From Thermoplasmatota archaeon (GTDB lineage: Archaea; Thermoplasmatota; E2; DHVEG-1): a stretch of 15,681 nucleotides of DNA. The stretch lies in NCBI GenBank assembly GCA_018334795.1, contig JAGXLH010000030.1:1-15681 (forward strand), written 5' to 3'. The translations under genes were made by a program, and so were the position numbers. Every line of letters starts with the position of its first letter. Position 1 is the first letter of the stretch. Under the pieces are notes generated by a model. The model did not search any database. It saw only the letters and a list, made by a program, of their open reading frames with translations, and was not told where the DNA came from. Below are positions 7,128-13,947 of the stretch, in pieces.

Positions 7128-8027
7128 TTACATGATGATATCAATATCTAATTTCTTTGAAAGTTCTTTATATCTATTTCGAATGGTAACTTCTGTTACT
7201 CCAGCTACCGCAGATATCTCGCTTTGTGTTCTTCGTTCACCACAAAGAACAGATGCCATGTATAATGCTGCAGCAGCCAAACCCGTTGGACCTCTTCCAC
7301 TGGTCAGTTCTTCATGTGCTGCTTTTTTTAGTATTTCATTGGTTTTGCTTTGAACATCATAGCTTAACCGTAATTGACTGCTAAACCGAGAAATATAATC
7401 TTGAGGTGTGGTTGGAAGTAGTTTGAGTTTGAGTTTTCGAGAGATATTTCGATAATTCTTTCCGATTTCTTTTTTTGACATGTTTGAAACAGTGCTGATC
7501 TCTTCAAGTGTTCTTGGCACATTACATTGTCTGCATGCAGCATAAAGGACTGCAGCAGATACTCCATGGATACTTCGTCCTCTGATAAGATTTTGTAATA
7601 CTGCTTTTCGATAGATCATTGCAGCGGTTTCTCTAACATTTCGTGGCAATCCAAGTGTTGATGACATTCGATTCATTGAGGATAAGGCAATAGCGAGGTT
7701 TCGTTCGCTGTTATCACTAATCCTGGTTCGAATTTGCCATCTTCTCAGTCGATATAGTTGAGCTCGATTTCGAGATGGAATTGATTTTCCATAGGCATCT
7801 TTATTTTGCCAACCGATAGTAGTAGAAAGACCTTTATCATGCATAGTGTAGGTCATCGGTGCACCAGTTCGAGCTTTTTTTTCTCGTTGTTCGCTATCAA
7901 ATGCTCTCCATTCTGGTCCATGATCTATTATTTCCGCATCTATTACTAATCCACAGTCTTCACAAACAAGTTCTGCTCTACTATAATCCTTTGAGAGATG
8001 AGTACTTCCGCAGGAGGGACAGTTCAT
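7128..8027 (-). CDS. tfb: Transcription initiation factor TFB (TFIIB homologue)
   Basis: From the ATG at 8027 the product has 299 residues; upstream codons reach only a TTG at 8108 and give a Lys-rich extension with no family match. The N-terminal zinc ribbon has C3-x2-C6 and C22-x2-C25 (MNCPSCG and VCEDCG). The B-reader/linker follows (EWRAFDSEQREKKARTG, then STTIGW). Two cyclin folds follow at about 104-190 and 200-290, with the conserved RGRSIHGVSAA and GPTGLAAAALY segments, and the second-repeat helix-turn-helix region EISAVAGVTEVTIRNRY. TFB binds TBP-TATA and BRE DNA and recruits RNA polymerase. All expected elements are present, so it should be functional. A T6-AAA element near 8107-8118 may be its promoter, giving a leader of about 60 nt. 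There is no strong ribosome-binding site before 8027. It lies between the cold-shock and helicase genes, same strand. Confidence 0.96.
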   Translation of the reverse strand: MNCPSCGSTHLSKDYSRAELVCEDCGLVIDAEIIDHGPEWRAFDSEQREKKARTGAPMTYTMHDKGLSTTIGWQNKDAYGKSIPSRNRAQLYRLRRWQIRTRISDNSERNLAIALSSMNRMSSTLGLPRNVRETAAMIYRKAVLQNLIRGRSIHGVSAAVLYAACRQCNVPRTLEEISTVSNMSKKEIGKNYRNISRKLKLKLLPTTPQDYISRFSSQLRLSYDVQSKTNEILKKAAHEELTSGRGPTGLAAAALYMASVLCGERRTQSEISAVAGVTEVTIRNRYKELSKKLDIDIIM

Positions 8028-8142
8028 GGTCCGCTCTATTTCTTGTTTGTTTTTACTCTTTTTTTTCTTTGTTAAATGTTGATTCAAATAGATCAAACCT
8101 ATATTCAAAGTTTAAAAAATTTCAAAAGAAATAGGAGAATAA

Positions 8143-8157
8143 GGTTGTAATTCAACC
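8143..8157 (-). terminator. Possible terminator of the cold-shock gene
   Basis: A GGTTG-5 nt-CAACC stem begins 3 bp past the csp stop codon on the minus strand and is followed by a pyrimidine-rich, T-rich stretch (TTATTCTCCTATTTC). The T-runs are short, so it is weaker than the other terminators in the window. Confidence 0.35.
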
Positions 8158-8159
8158 AA

Positions 8160-8354
8160 TTATTCAATTTTTTTTACGTTAACCGCTTTTGGTCCGCGAT
8201 CTGATTCTTCTTTTTCGTATTCAACTGCATCGTCTTCAAAAAGACGGGTTCCCGGAGCAATATCATTTTTATGTACAAAGATATCTTTTCCATCTTCATC
8301 AACAATAAATCCAAATCCTTTCCGGGAGTTAAACCATTTTACTTTTCCGTTCAT
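8160..8354 (-). CDS. csp: Cold-shock domain protein (CspA family)
   Basis: The start at 8354 is set by a TGAGGAA ribosome-binding site 7 nt upstream and gives 64 residues, close to the usual 65-70. An in-frame ATG at 8393 would add 13 residues, but that extension would contain the ribosome-binding site and has none of its own. The OB-fold begins MNGKVKWFN, with RNP1 K-G-F-G-F-I (12-17) and RNP2 D-I-F-V-H (24-28). The nucleic-acid-stacking aromatics W7, F14, F16, F26 and H28 are all present. Csp proteins bind single-stranded RNA and DNA and melt RNA secondary structure, which complements the DEAD-box helicase two genes downstream. Cold-shock proteins are patchy in Archaea, found mainly in mesophilic and cold-living euryarchaea. 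A TATA-like CTATAAATAG at 8500-8491 would give a leader of about 115 nt. Confidence 0.94.
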   Translation of the reverse strand: MNGKVKWFNSRKGFGFIVDEDGKDIFVHKNDIAPGTRLFEDDAVEYEKEESDRGPKAVNVKKIE

Positions 8355-8490
8355 ATGTGTTTCCTCAGTATACTTTTCTATTATTTTTTTCATTAAAAAG
8401 AATGTAAAGAAAAATATCCCTCAGATTTGAAAAAAATCAGATATAAGGAACAATAATCTATATTCTTTTTAGCCAACACAACTCGTGATA

Positions 8491-8500
8491 CTATTTATAG
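8491..8500. promoter_or_regulatory. TATA-like element usable in both directions
   Basis: The plus strand reads CTATTTATAG and the minus strand CTATAAATAG, the latter a very good archaeal TATA. On the minus strand it could start the csp mRNA near 8470. On the plus strand it could start a transcript near 8520 that enters the candidate RNA at 8561. Confidence 0.4.
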
Positions 8501-8560
8501 ATTTCTACAGTTATGAGGTTCTTCTAGTTAAAATCTGGATTTAAGTGATGTAAAAATATA

Positions 8561-8711
8561 TTTAGTATGCGTTACTTCGTTTTCATCCCACTCGCGCCCT
8601 TAGATGTTACCACGTCATTTCCTGATGAGGGAAGTTTGTGGCGTGATTTACTGGATTCGTATGAATTCGCATTCCGGACGTAATGGGTATTAGGAACGAT
8701 TATCATCTAAG
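8561..8711 (+). ncRNA. Candidate structured RNA with possible pseudoknot (alternative: 38-codon small ORF)
   Basis: Hand folding gives a closing stem 8561-8575/8680-8694 with 14 of 15 positions paired (five G-U). Within it are 8592-8598/8640-8646 (7 bp, TCGCGCC with GGCGTGA), hairpin 8618-8622/8629-8633 with a TGATGA loop, and hairpin 8651-8655/8673-8677. A further 8-bp perfect match, CTTAGATG (8599-8606) with CATCTAAG (8704-8711), crosses the closing stem, so it would be a pseudoknot or an alternative fold. A T7 run at 8743-8749 could end the RNA. The same stretch also encodes an open frame from ATG 8567 to TAA 8683, 38 codons, starting MRYFVFIPLAPLDV, without a clear ribosome-binding site. 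I do not recognise an Rfam family, and it is not a tRNA, 5S, SRP or evident RNase P RNA. Confidence 0.3.
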
Positions 8712-8900
8712 AATTGATTGTTTTCATCCTTGAATCCTTTTCTTTTTTTGATGCAAGATTAATCCATAGTGTTCCAATAGATGTATGAAAACTGAAAAAG
8801 GATAAACTTGAAAAATAAAACATATGGTTCAAATGGTTCCTATTGTTACCAACACGTATTAATACAAGTTATTAATAGGGCATTCTCAAGGGGATAACTT

Positions 8901-9827
8901 ATGAGTCTTGTTGGTAAACGTCTTACTGTTCTAAAAAGTGATATCTTTGATATCAACCGTCGTATTACTGCTCATGCAACAAGTAGTGGGTGGGGAAGTA
9001 CGCCACATGCAACCTATTTGTATGAACCAGATATCACATCGTTCTTCGATTATTATCAAAAAAAAAGAAGTAAACTTGAGGATAGTCATCCTATAACGTT
9101 TACTGTTGTTATGTTGAAAGTAATTGCTGAAGCGTTGAAAGGTTCGCCGAAATTGAATGCGATTCTTCATTATAATTTTCGAACGAAAGTAGGAACTCAT
9201 CATCATATCAAAGAGATCAGTATTACGGTTCCATTTTTATTGCCTGATAAGCGGATGATTACTCCTTCGATTCATAATGTTGGCGAAAAGTCTTTACGTC
9301 AGATTGCTGAGGGATTAAATGATATTAAACGGAGAGTAAAAAATACTGATATTGATGCAATGCAGTATGTTGTTGCTAAGCAAGAGATAGTTGATCATCT
9401 CAAACATTTTAATCTTGGGGCAATCTGGCAGATCTTTCATACCAAGATTGGTAGAAATAAGATTCGGCTGAGTAGAAAAAGAATTAAGGAATATTTACGG
9501 GTTCCAGATGAGGACAAGATTACTGCTACGGATATTTTTGATACCAGTGTGTTGGTTTCGAATTTGGGAAGTGTTTTTCAGCATCAGCGAGGTGGTATTA
9601 CCTTGCTTGATCTGATCAGCCCTCAAGTGTTTGCGGTGGCAATCAATGCAATTCAAGACCGTCCTGCAGTGTATACTGAGGCTAATGAGCAAAAAATCGG
9701 GATTCGAAAGATTTTACCGTTGAGTCTTACTATTGATCATCGAGCTTTGGATGGAGCTGATTTCATACCGTTTCAGAATCATCTTGATCGTATTTTTTCT
9801 AATCCTGCTATCCTTGATGAATGGTAA
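8901..9827 (+). CDS. Stand-alone 2-oxoacid dehydrogenase acyltransferase (E2) catalytic-domain protein
   Basis: The 308-residue protein corresponds only to the C-terminal catalytic domain of dihydrolipoamide acyltransferases (PF00198; CAT-like fold). The catalytic motif is D279-H280-R-A-L-D284-G285 near the C-terminus, inside ILPLSLTIDHRALDGADF. SNLGSVFQHQRGG (220-232) and PFLLPDKRMITPSI (111-124) are other family landmarks. There is no lipoyl domain and no E3/E1-binding domain, and no E1 or E3 gene is nearby. Residues about 165-210 are an extended basic segment between conserved blocks. Similar solitary E2 domains occur in archaea without pyruvate dehydrogenase; they may transfer acyl groups from CoA to an unknown acceptor, which is inference. 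AAGGGGAT precedes the ATG with 5 nt spacing, and TATA-like TTATTAATA lies near 8868-8876. It is convergent with the Ntn hydrolase. Confidence 0.85.
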   Translation: MSLVGKRLTVLKSDIFDINRRITAHATSSGWGSTPHATYLYEPDITSFFDYYQKKRSKLEDSHPITFTVVMLKVIAEALKGSPKLNAILHYNFRTKVGTHHHIKEISITVPFLLPDKRMITPSIHNVGEKSLRQIAEGLNDIKRRVKNTDIDAMQYVVAKQEIVDHLKHFNLGAIWQIFHTKIGRNKIRLSRKRIKEYLRVPDEDKITATDIFDTSVLVSNLGSVFQHQRGGITLLDLISPQVFAVAINAIQDRPAVYTEANEQKIGIRKILPLSLTIDHRALDGADFIPFQNHLDRIFSNPAILDEW

Positions 9828-9866
9828 AAAAATTGTTCTCTGTTTCATGAACCTTGAAAGCCTTTG

Positions 9867-9908
9867 AAAAAAAAATTAAGATATTTCAGATGAACTAGTT
9901 ATCTGAAA
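9867..9908 (-). terminator. Stem-loop plus T9 terminator of the Ntn-PKD gene
   Basis: TTTCAGAT (9908-9901, minus) and ATCTGAAA (9891-9884) form a perfect 8-bp stem with a 9-nt loop that contains the stop codon's first bases. Nine T (9875-9867) follow after 8 nt. Confidence 0.6.
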
Positions 9909-11068
9909 AAGTAGGAGCCAAGGTTTTGTTTTGGGGTGATTTCTATGCAGAAGGGATCTGACCAGGGGCTTTCTTTGCCATAGATATCTTTAGCCTTTAC
10001 TCTTATTTGATATGTTCCTGGTTTTTTCCATTGGTGTGTCCTACTTCCCCGATATGGTTGATAGGTGTAAATCCAAGTGGTTTGGGTACCATCTCCAAAA
10101 TCCCATTGATAATAAATCTCACTAGGATGATTATCCGCATCTGTAGTATTAGTTTCAAAGAGATATGCATTATTGACAGTGCCTGTTAATGGTCCAACTG
10201 GGACATGTGGTTTATTTGGTGCAGTATTATTAGCTGGTTCGAATAGAGAGGGAAGAAAATAGGAATGTGCTGGTTGGTTGAATTCTTCTGTGAGGTTTAT
10301 ATGTATACCCTGTTCAAAATCATGGAAGTGATAAAGTTCAAGACTGAGTTCACTTGGATTAAGAATCCAGGAATATTGAGCGTAAAGTTGTACTGATTCA
10401 AGTAATGATTTTACAAATGAATTGGATATGGTAGATGCGTTTTCTAATGATTCGATGATCGCTTCATATCGCCAGCAAGGATAATTACCTAAGCTGGGAT
10501 TGCTCTGTAAAAAATTAGTACAGGCTTGATAATCTTTTTGAATTCTGATAATGTCATCTCCTTCTATGATTGCTGCATCACCCGTTTTATCCACTACAAA
10601 GAGTTGGCCAAAACTCAGGATGTAATTTAGGAAAAACAAATTATGAGATTCTATATACAAGACTACTTCTTCCACAGTAGTACACTGTTGTAACAGGTAA
10701 TCAACTGGATTTTTGAATAGTGGTGGTTTAAACAGTTCAAATGATGCAGGATTAAAGGGAGTGACAAAACTTTCATAACATAATCCATGTTCATTGATGC
10801 CTCCAGCTAAAACCTTATAATCCCGATTAAAAATATGAGGAAATGGAATTTCAAAGAATAATCGAGCGTATGACCCTTCTTTTGCAGGGTAAAAGTACAT
10901 CGTTGTTTGTGGATTATGCCAGTCTTTGTTGTGTGCTATAATCACTTGGTCATCTTTTTTAATAGTAAAACCTGAACATGCCACTAGAGTAGTAGATGAA
11001 CATAGTAGAAATATGGTAGTCAGGGTAACGAAAAGAACAGCAAGTGAACTTTTATTTCGCTTCAGCAT
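9899..11068 (-). CDS. Exported Ntn-type hydrolase (choloylglycine hydrolase/C45-like) with C-terminal PKD domain
   Basis: Residues 1-30 are a signal peptide (KR, then a hydrophobic core, ending TTLVA). Cleavage would expose C31-S-G-F, and the next landmarks, AHNKDW (45-50) and GGINEHGLCYE, match the linear-amide C-N hydrolase family, whose catalytic residue is an N-terminal Cys. The usual Arg of the GRNxD motif is replaced by His46. LVAC is also an acceptable lipobox, so lipidation cannot be excluded, and that would block the nucleophile's amine. After a linker rich in Asn and Pro, residues about 283-382 form a PKD domain with YYQWDFGDG and a HQWKKPGTYQIRVKAKD end, the form common in Thermoplasmatota surface proteins. 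AAAAGGAGCG lies 10 nt before the ATG. The substrate is unknown; bile-salt, penicillin or acyl-homoserine-like amides are family possibilities only. Confidence 0.75.
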   Translation of the reverse strand: MLKRNKSSLAVLFVTLTTIFLLCSSTTLVACSGFTIKKDDQVIIAHNKDWHNPQTTMYFYPAKEGSYARLFFEIPFPHIFNRDYKVLAGGINEHGLCYESFVTPFNPASFELFKPPLFKNPVDYLLQQCTTVEEVVLYIESHNLFFLNYILSFGQLFVVDKTGDAAIIEGDDIIRIQKDYQACTNFLQSNPSLGNYPCWRYEAIIESLENASTISNSFVKSLLESVQLYAQYSWILNPSELSLELYHFHDFEQGIHINLTEEFNQPAHSYFLPSLFEPANNTAPNKPHVPVGPLTGTVNNAYLFETNTTDADNHPSEIYYQWDFGDGTQTTWIYTYQPYRGSRTHQWKKPGTYQIRVKAKDIYGKESPWSDPFCIEITPKQNLGSYFFR

Positions 11069-11193
11069 GATAAAAAACGCTCCTTTTGATATTATTAATA
11101 TGTAAGCACTGTTTTAAAAATATATCTTAAGAATTGGTGCTTTAATTTTTTTATATCAATTAGTATTAAGAACCTTTGAGAAAAAAGAGTGTT

Positions 11194-12198
11194 TTAATCG
11201 ATTTCTTCGTTTTTTTCGGATATGATGATTGCTGATCTGATTAAAACTCGTCGATACCGTTGAAACGATGGAATCCACCATTTAGCAAGTTTAGGATAGG
11301 GTGGATCATCACTGATTTTAAAGATATCATGGGAAACATATTGTGGATCATTATGTAAGGTGTAGTTATCAGTTTCATTCGCAATGTCATAAAGTGAATC
11401 AGAAATTGCAATGTATCCATCAGGATGAACACCGGCAACAGCAAAAAAATGACCGGATATAAGTGACACTATCTTTGGTAATCTTGGAATGTAATAACCA
11501 CCTTGTAAAATGACACCTTGATTTTTTTGCACCCGATCTGCAATTAAAGAAAAACTAGGTTGTGCAATGGTTTCGATTTTATAAGCATTCTCAAGACCTG
11601 CATCTTTGATCCATTTCCTCGCCCCATTAGCTAACTGATATCGATCTGTTCCACTAATGGTTAAAAATGGTATTTTGTGCCAATAGATATCAACATATGT
11701 GGCGAGTTGTTCGATAAGTTCTCCGCTTCCTGGTTTATGACTCCAGGCAGTTGATAAATCATTAACGTTATTGAAATTATGATCATCATAGGCCGGACCG
11801 GGTAGCGGATCCGAATACGTGTTATAGTTGGAAACTAAAGGGTAATCATCTTTTCCATCTCCAGGAAATCCATGTTCATCTTCATATTTTGAATCAAACC
11901 ACCAAAAGATATTTGCAAGTGCTACTGGTCCGCAAAATGACCAGATAAATCCTCTTTTCCAGGTACTATTTTGCCGTTGATCAAAATCTGGTAATCCACT
12001 CGGGGCATAATTTTGATAGCTCGGTAAGAAGTACCAACCATTTTCTAATCCATTGCTTTCGATTTTTGGCTGAATTTCCGGGTACGATTCCATCGTTTGA
12101 TTTTGATAACTGGGGATAGCAATCGATGGTATGCACAATGAAAAGATAACCAAAAGTAATAGAATTCTACTAATAATTCTCTTCTTCACCACAACCAT
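11194..12198 (-). CDS. Exported papain-like cysteine peptidase, C39-like
   Basis: The 334-residue protein starts with a signal peptide (VVVKKRIISRILLLLVIFS, cleavage plausibly near residue 28). A papain-like layout follows: DFDQRQ (71-76) could supply the oxyanion Gln, C89 sits in WSFCGPVALANIFWW at a helix start, H250 in LISGHFFAVAGVHPDG, and D267 in AISDS. This order, Gln-Cys-His-Asp, and the CGPVA and GHFFAV motifs match C39-like peptidases (Peptidase_C39_2 type). The segment between Cys and His is long (about 160 residues). It lies upstream of the Ntn-PKD hydrolase on the same strand with 125 bp between, so each may have its own promoter. The start is uncertain: GGGGAT is almost touching the ATG at 12198, and a GTG three codons on has better spacing. 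It may also be an inactive or non-proteolytic relative. Confidence 0.75.
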   Translation of the reverse strand: MVVVKKRIISRILLLLVIFSLCIPSIAIPSYQNQTMESYPEIQPKIESNGLENGWYFLPSYQNYAPSGLPDFDQRQNSTWKRGFIWSFCGPVALANIFWWFDSKYEDEHGFPGDGKDDYPLVSNYNTYSDPLPGPAYDDHNFNNVNDLSTAWSHKPGSGELIEQLATYVDIYWHKIPFLTISGTDRYQLANGARKWIKDAGLENAYKIETIAQPSFSLIADRVQKNQGVILQGGYYIPRLPKIVSLISGHFFAVAGVHPDGYIAISDSLYDIANETDNYTLHNDPQYVSHDIFKISDDPPYPKLAKWWIPSFQRYRRVLIRSAIIISEKNEEID

Positions 12199-12532
12199 AT
12201 CCCCATTTTACATAATTAACTGATTAAAATTGGATACATCTTCCTATTTAAAAAATTTTCTTCGATATCCTGATTTCTTTCAATTAATCCGTTATTTACA
12301 TTCATTGGAATATAAATTAAAAAAGAATCAAAAACACAAATGAAAGAAGTGAATTAAATTTTCCTAGTGATGTGGGGATTTGAAAGAGAATAAATAATCC
12401 ATTATATGGGCGATGTTGCACTAGATCTTCAAAACTATCCCCGTATTTTTCCATCTATCCTGCTATTTTCCATCATGTTCAAGGATGATAATTTTTTTAG
12501 TTCACTGAGAATTACAGGAGAAAAAGTATTTT
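12199..12532. other. Intergenic region without a supported gene
   Basis: The region is AT-rich. TTTTTTAAATAGG on the minus strand near 12257-12245 is a plausible TATA for the C39-like gene. Plus-strand AATATAAATTAAAA near 12310-12323 looks TATA-like but leads only to very short frames. I see no structured RNA or repeat. Confidence 0.5.
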
Positions 12533-13201
12533 TTATATTTGCTTATCTGGTTTTTGATAAAGATTTTTTACTCCATGTTTATTTGCTTGTTTTTTCCAAG
12601 CCATATTTCCAAAGGTTAGATACAGAGATTTTGAAAAAATCGGCTTTGATAATAGCTGTTCAGCTTGATTTGAAAGAGATTGTTGTTGATGAAGACTCTG
12701 GATAGTTAGATCTAATGCTTTTACTAATTGTTTTGATCGATGTTTGATCTGTTCAATGGGCATGCCACCAATTACCCCTCCTGCACCGATGCCATAGCCA
12801 CCTAAATACATTGCATGGTATTCTTTTGTGAATTGATCAATGATTTCTAACGCAAGATTCGATTGGTGCGGTTCTGGAAATCCTTGATTGACAATAGCAA
12901 ATACTTTTTGCTCAGTGTTTTCTTGTCGATGATGTTCACAGAGTTGAGTGAGAACATTTACTAGTGGACCTGGAACTGCATCAACATACAACGGAAAAAT
13001 AATACCTATAATCGATGCGTTTTGTGTTTTTTGTATAAGTTCATGCATGATCTCATCAGATGAAAATGCTTTATGAGCAAACATAAGATCTGTGTTCCAT
13101 CCAAGTTTTTTTAATCCCTGTTTGATATAATGAGCAATGGAATACGAATTAGAGGTTCTCAGACGAGGACTGCCAATGATCATAAGAATTGATGGGTTCA
13201 T
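12533..13201 (-). CDS. Flavodoxin-fold NAD(P)H-dependent oxidoreductase (FMN reductase-like)
   Basis: The 222-residue protein opens with ILMIIGSPR (5-13) followed by TSNSYSIA, the phosphate-binding loop of the FMN reductase/flavodoxin-2 fold. The second strand and loop are IGIIFPLYVDAVPG, where PLYVD takes the place of the aromatic FMN loop. A glycine-rich GGYGIGAGGVIGGMP segment (about 143-158) follows. The C-terminal third (about 180-222) is basic, without known motif. It probably binds FMN and moves electrons from NAD(P)H; partner and substrate are unknown. The ATG is 4 bp after the stop of the gene at 13206-13781, with GGGAGAGGT ahead of it, so the two form an operon and may work as a pair. 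No cysteine cluster is present in this one. Confidence 0.8.
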   Translation of the reverse strand: MNPSILMIIGSPRLRTSNSYSIAHYIKQGLKKLGWNTDLMFAHKAFSSDEIMHELIQKTQNASIIGIIFPLYVDAVPGPLVNVLTQLCEHHRQENTEQKVFAIVNQGFPEPHQSNLALEIIDQFTKEYHAMYLGGYGIGAGGVIGGMPIEQIKHRSKQLVKALDLTIQSLHQQQSLSNQAEQLLSKPIFSKSLYLTFGNMAWKKQANKHGVKNLYQKPDKQI

Positions 13202-13205
13202 AGTA

Positions 13206-13781
13206 TCAGACCTCTCCCATAATTTCTTGTAGTCCAGTTGATAGTTTGTTTGAAAGATCTTGATCGTGTTCAGCGATAATAACTTGAGAGGTTTTTGGTG
13301 GATAGAAATTTAGCGTATTTCGGTTGAGTAATTCTTTGAAGATTGTTTCTTGTTTTTCATCATGGTCTTTGAGAAGTCCAATGGAAATTATAGAAGGATA
13401 GGTTTCATATCGTTTTTTATGATGGGTTTCTTCTTGGTGTTGGCAAAAGAATGGTAAGATCGTGGGTATCATTCGGTCAAATGCACATTTCATCAGAGAA
13501 TCATATCCGCCGAACCGTATTCTTGATAAGAAAATGACGATATCTGAATTCATGTATGCTTTGGTTATTATGTTACCATCATCGTTGAGAATACAAGATC
13601 CTGGCGTTTTAGTCCAACATTGAAAACATCCCTGACAGGGTTTTATGGTAAGCTTGTTGAGATCAATAGTATTAAGCGTGCAATCATTTGATTCGATGAT
13701 TGTGTTTATTTCTTTTGCTATTTTTGATAAAAAGGAATCTGAATGATTATCACTTTGAAACAGAGTTATAATCGTTTTCAT
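13206..13781 (-). CDS. Iron-sulfur flavoprotein-like NADPH-dependent FMN reductase family protein
   Basis: The start at 13781 gives 191 residues beginning MKTIITLFQSDNHSDSF, a typical flavodoxin-fold first strand and loop. The longer frame to 13991 adds 70 residues without sense and would overlap the divergent gene. C49-x2-C52-x2-C55-x7-C63 follows IKP and fits the compact cysteine motif of archaeal iron-sulfur flavoproteins (CX2CX2CX4-7C), which hold a [4Fe-4S] cluster next to FMN. The next segment, DIVIFLSRIRFGGYDSLMKCAFDRM, matches the family's FMN-contact region. Many FMN reductase relatives keep similar cysteines without a cluster, so the cluster is inferred. There is no ribosome-binding site before the ATG, but TATA-like sequence about 25 nt upstream suggests a leaderless mRNA. 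It is first gene of the flavoprotein operon. Confidence 0.78.
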   Translation of the reverse strand: MKTIITLFQSDNHSDSFLSKIAKEINTIIESNDCTLNTIDLNKLTIKPCQGCFQCWTKTPGSCILNDDGNIITKAYMNSDIVIFLSRIRFGGYDSLMKCAFDRMIPTILPFFCQHQEETHHKKRYETYPSIISIGLLKDHDEKQETIFKELLNRNTLNFYPPKTSQVIIAEHDQDLSNKLSTGLQEIMGEV

Positions 13782-13935
13782 GAGGGTTAATATAAAAGAT
13801 TTATTCAAATAATTTGTGAAAATAAGAAGATGTGTTGTTATTTTGAGTTTTTTATTCTTCTTATCTCGATGTTTAGTTAATAGGTTACAAAACATTATTA
13901 AGGGGATCAAAGTTGTTTTTTGATGGTCATAATTA

Positions 13936-13939
13936 GGAG
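13936..13939 (+). promoter_or_regulatory. Ribosome-binding site that decides the SCP-2-like start
   Basis: GGAG (in TTAGGAGAT) is 2 nt from an ATG at 13942 and 8 nt from an ATG at 13948. The normal spacing favours 13948. Confidence 0.5.
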
Positions 13940-13947
13940 ATATGAAC

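Larger units (their letters stand above)
8355..8900. other. 546-bp gap between csp and the E2-like gene
   Basis: No conventional gene is visible. The csp-proximal half (8355-8500) is AT-rich and may be the csp leader, with a TCAGAT direct repeat at about 8422-8442. The middle (8561-8711) is clearly richer in GC than the surroundings and holds a possible structured RNA or small ORF. The distal part has a T7 run (8743-8749), then AT-rich sequence with TATA-like TATTAATA and TTATTAATA near 8855-8876 serving the gene at 8901. Confidence 0.6.

Noticed and set aside
8028..8108. Lys-rich N-terminal extension of TFB from a TTG.
   Set aside because: TFB proteins begin close to the zinc ribbon, and the ATG at 8027 directly precedes it.
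8618..8633. CTGATGA, the conserved core of hammerhead ribozymes, and also similar to a C box of C/D guide RNAs.
   Set aside because: No GAAA segment with matching stems follows for a hammerhead, and no CTGA D box with proper spacing is present for a C/D RNA. The motif lies in the loop of a simple hairpin.
8583..8706. Minus-strand frame of about 41 codons (ATG at 8706) antisense to the candidate RNA/sORF.
   Set aside because: No ribosome-binding site, Ser/Lys-rich composition without fold character, and it is the mirror of the GC-richer island. Kept only as an alternative to test.
12406..12705. Plus-strand 99-codon frame starting MGDVALDLQNYPRIF.
   Set aside because: More than half overlaps the flavoprotein gene antisense. 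No ribosome-binding site and no domain sense.
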